Source: CAZQNF01 sp964403325
Lineage (GTDB): Bacteria; Patescibacteriota; Patescibacteriia; Magasanikbacterales; GWA2-37-8
Reading direction: 5' to 3'
DNA length: 22,842 bases
Assembly: GCA_964403325.1 (NCBI GenBank)
Contig: CAYOFO010000018.1
Span: forward strand, 1-22,842
A program made the translations under genes and the position numbers. Each line of letters begins with the position of its first letter. Position 1 is the stretch's first letter. The notes below the pieces were generated by a model. It worked only from the letters and a program-made list of their open reading frames with translations, ran no database searches and was not told the DNA's origin. Positions 22,264 to 22,842 of the stretch are shown in pieces.

Positions 22264-22493
22264 GACGAAAGTATTTAAGGGGTGTGATAGATTTTTTTCT
22301 CGAATAGTTTTTTAGCTATTTAAGCTGTATAATGAGTTTTTCGAGAAACTTTTAAATGTATATTTTTTGGCACGGCTTAGGTTTTGTCTTGATGTCAAGG
22401 CAAAATTTTACCGTTTGAAGAGGGAATTTTTCCGTAGAAAAGGATTGGCTGGCAAATTGGAAAGAAATGCCACTGTTTATAAAAATGTATTTT
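22264..22493. other. 230-bp intergenic region, no gene recognised
   Basis: This is the largest gene-free gap within the window. It is A/T-rich and open frames here are short and unconvincing. The one clear structure is a 9-bp inverted repeat, TTTCTCGAA (22296-22304) and TTCGAGAAA (22340-22348), with a TATAAT (22328-22333) between the arms on the plus strand. The promoter of the solute-binding protein gene should lie here, but I cannot place a convincing -35/-10 pair. No tRNA-like or riboswitch-like pattern is seen. Confidence 0.5.
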
Positions 22494-22712
22494 TTAGAAG
22501 ACAAGTCGAATGAGAGCAAGTCCAAAAAAGAGAATAGCAAGAACTATGGTCGTGTAGTGCAAAATTTTATCAACGCCGCGTTTGGTGCTGTAGATATTGC
22601 TTGAACCGCCAAAAATGCCGCTTAGGCCGGAACCTTTTTGTTGAAGGAGGATGGCAATGGTCAAAAAAGAGGCCAAAACAATTTGAACGATGTTATAAAC
22701 AGTTTCTTTCAT
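22494..22712 (-). CDS. secG: Preprotein translocase subunit SecG
   Basis: SecG is the small accessory subunit of the SecYEG channel that aids SecA-driven translocation. The 72-aa product has two transmembrane segments (about residues 3-22 and 50-70) joined by the conserved loop LLQQKGSGLSGIFGGSS (about 22-38) and a family-typical STKRGVDKILHYTT stretch. It is a single-gene unit behind a consensus promoter. The start ATG at 22712 has no Shine-Dalgarno sequence, only an A/T-rich leader of some 20 nt. Confidence 0.94.
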   Translation of the reverse strand: MKETVYNIVQIVLASFLTIAILLQQKGSGLSGIFGGSSNIYSTKRGVDKILHYTTIVLAILFFGLALIRLVF

Positions 22713-22730
22713 AAGAAAAATAATGAAATG

Positions 22731-22759
22731 AGTATACCACTCAGGCTGGTTTTTGTCAA
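22731..22759 (-). promoter_or_regulatory. Consensus sigma70-type promoter for secG
   Basis: On the minus strand a perfect -35 TTGACA (22759-22754), a 17-bp spacer and a -10 TATACT (22736-22731) are present, the best-matching protein-gene promoter in the window. Confidence 0.9.
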
Positions 22760-22790
22760 AGTATGAGTTGTAGATTGAGGTATTGGGTTT

Positions 22791-22815
22791 GAATTATGAA
22801 TAACGAATTATGAAT
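22791..22815. repeat. Short tandem-like direct repeat
   Basis: GAATTATGAAT occurs at 22791-22801 and again at 22805-22815, a 14-nt period with a TAAC-type spacer, followed by another partial GAATTA. ATTGAGGT also occurs twice nearby. The tract is low-complexity intergenic sequence upstream of secG and continues to the window edge. Confidence 0.6.
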
Positions 22816-22842
22816 TAAGTATTGAGGTGTGAGCTTTTAGTT

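Noticed and set aside
1..22842. CRISPR array, transposon or prophage
   Set aside because: No regularly spaced repeats, transposase or integrase motifs, or phage structural genes are visible. The only repeats are tRNA-derived or short and A/T-rich.

Overview
The window reads as a compact stretch of bacterial chromosome, most likely from a Patescibacteria/CPR-type organism (Parcubacteria-like). This is an inference. It rests on short intergenic spaces, conserved housekeeping genes alternating with orphan genes of no recognisable family, rplK with no rplA next to it, RNase J, a minimal GyrB, start codons almost without Shine-Dalgarno sequences, and stops that are nearly all TAA. No rRNA, CRISPR array, transposase or phage gene is visible. 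UGA is not recoded: the conserved genes are full length under the standard code.

Layout. Positions 1-472 (minus) hold the N-terminal part of lemA, cut by the window edge. Divergent from it runs a plus-strand cluster, 543-6512: site-2 protease (rseP), a 122-aa orphan, pheS, a HAD-like orphan and pheT. A single-TM protein follows (6630-7004), closed by a perfect 20-bp bidirectional terminator it shares with a convergent secreted protein (7071-7508). Between 7579 and 7874 lies a self-contained minus-strand tRNA unit. It has its own promoter and terminator and holds a complete tRNA-Ile(UAU) sitting inside the two halves of a second tRNA gene. This is the most unusual object in the window.

Plus-strand genes resume with manC (GDP-mannose synthesis), mltG (endolytic murein transglycosylase), a 228-aa orphan, queA (queuosine), a 321-aa orphan that appears to follow an in-frame stop, and a 109-aa orphan behind a strong promoter. 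From 13358 to the end, everything recognised is on the minus strand: secE-nusG-rplK (protein export, transcription elongation, ribosome), a gyrB-orphan pair, rnj (RNase J), a Nudix hydrolase, tRNA-Leu(CAG), a membrane-anchored family-5 solute-binding protein, and secG behind a consensus promoter.

Together the genes cover translation (PheRS, tRNAs, QueA, L11), transcription and its coupling (NusG), the Sec channel (SecE, SecG), membrane proteolysis, DNA supercoiling, RNA decay and envelope building. The orphans are slotted singly between these conserved genes rather than forming an obvious island or defence system.
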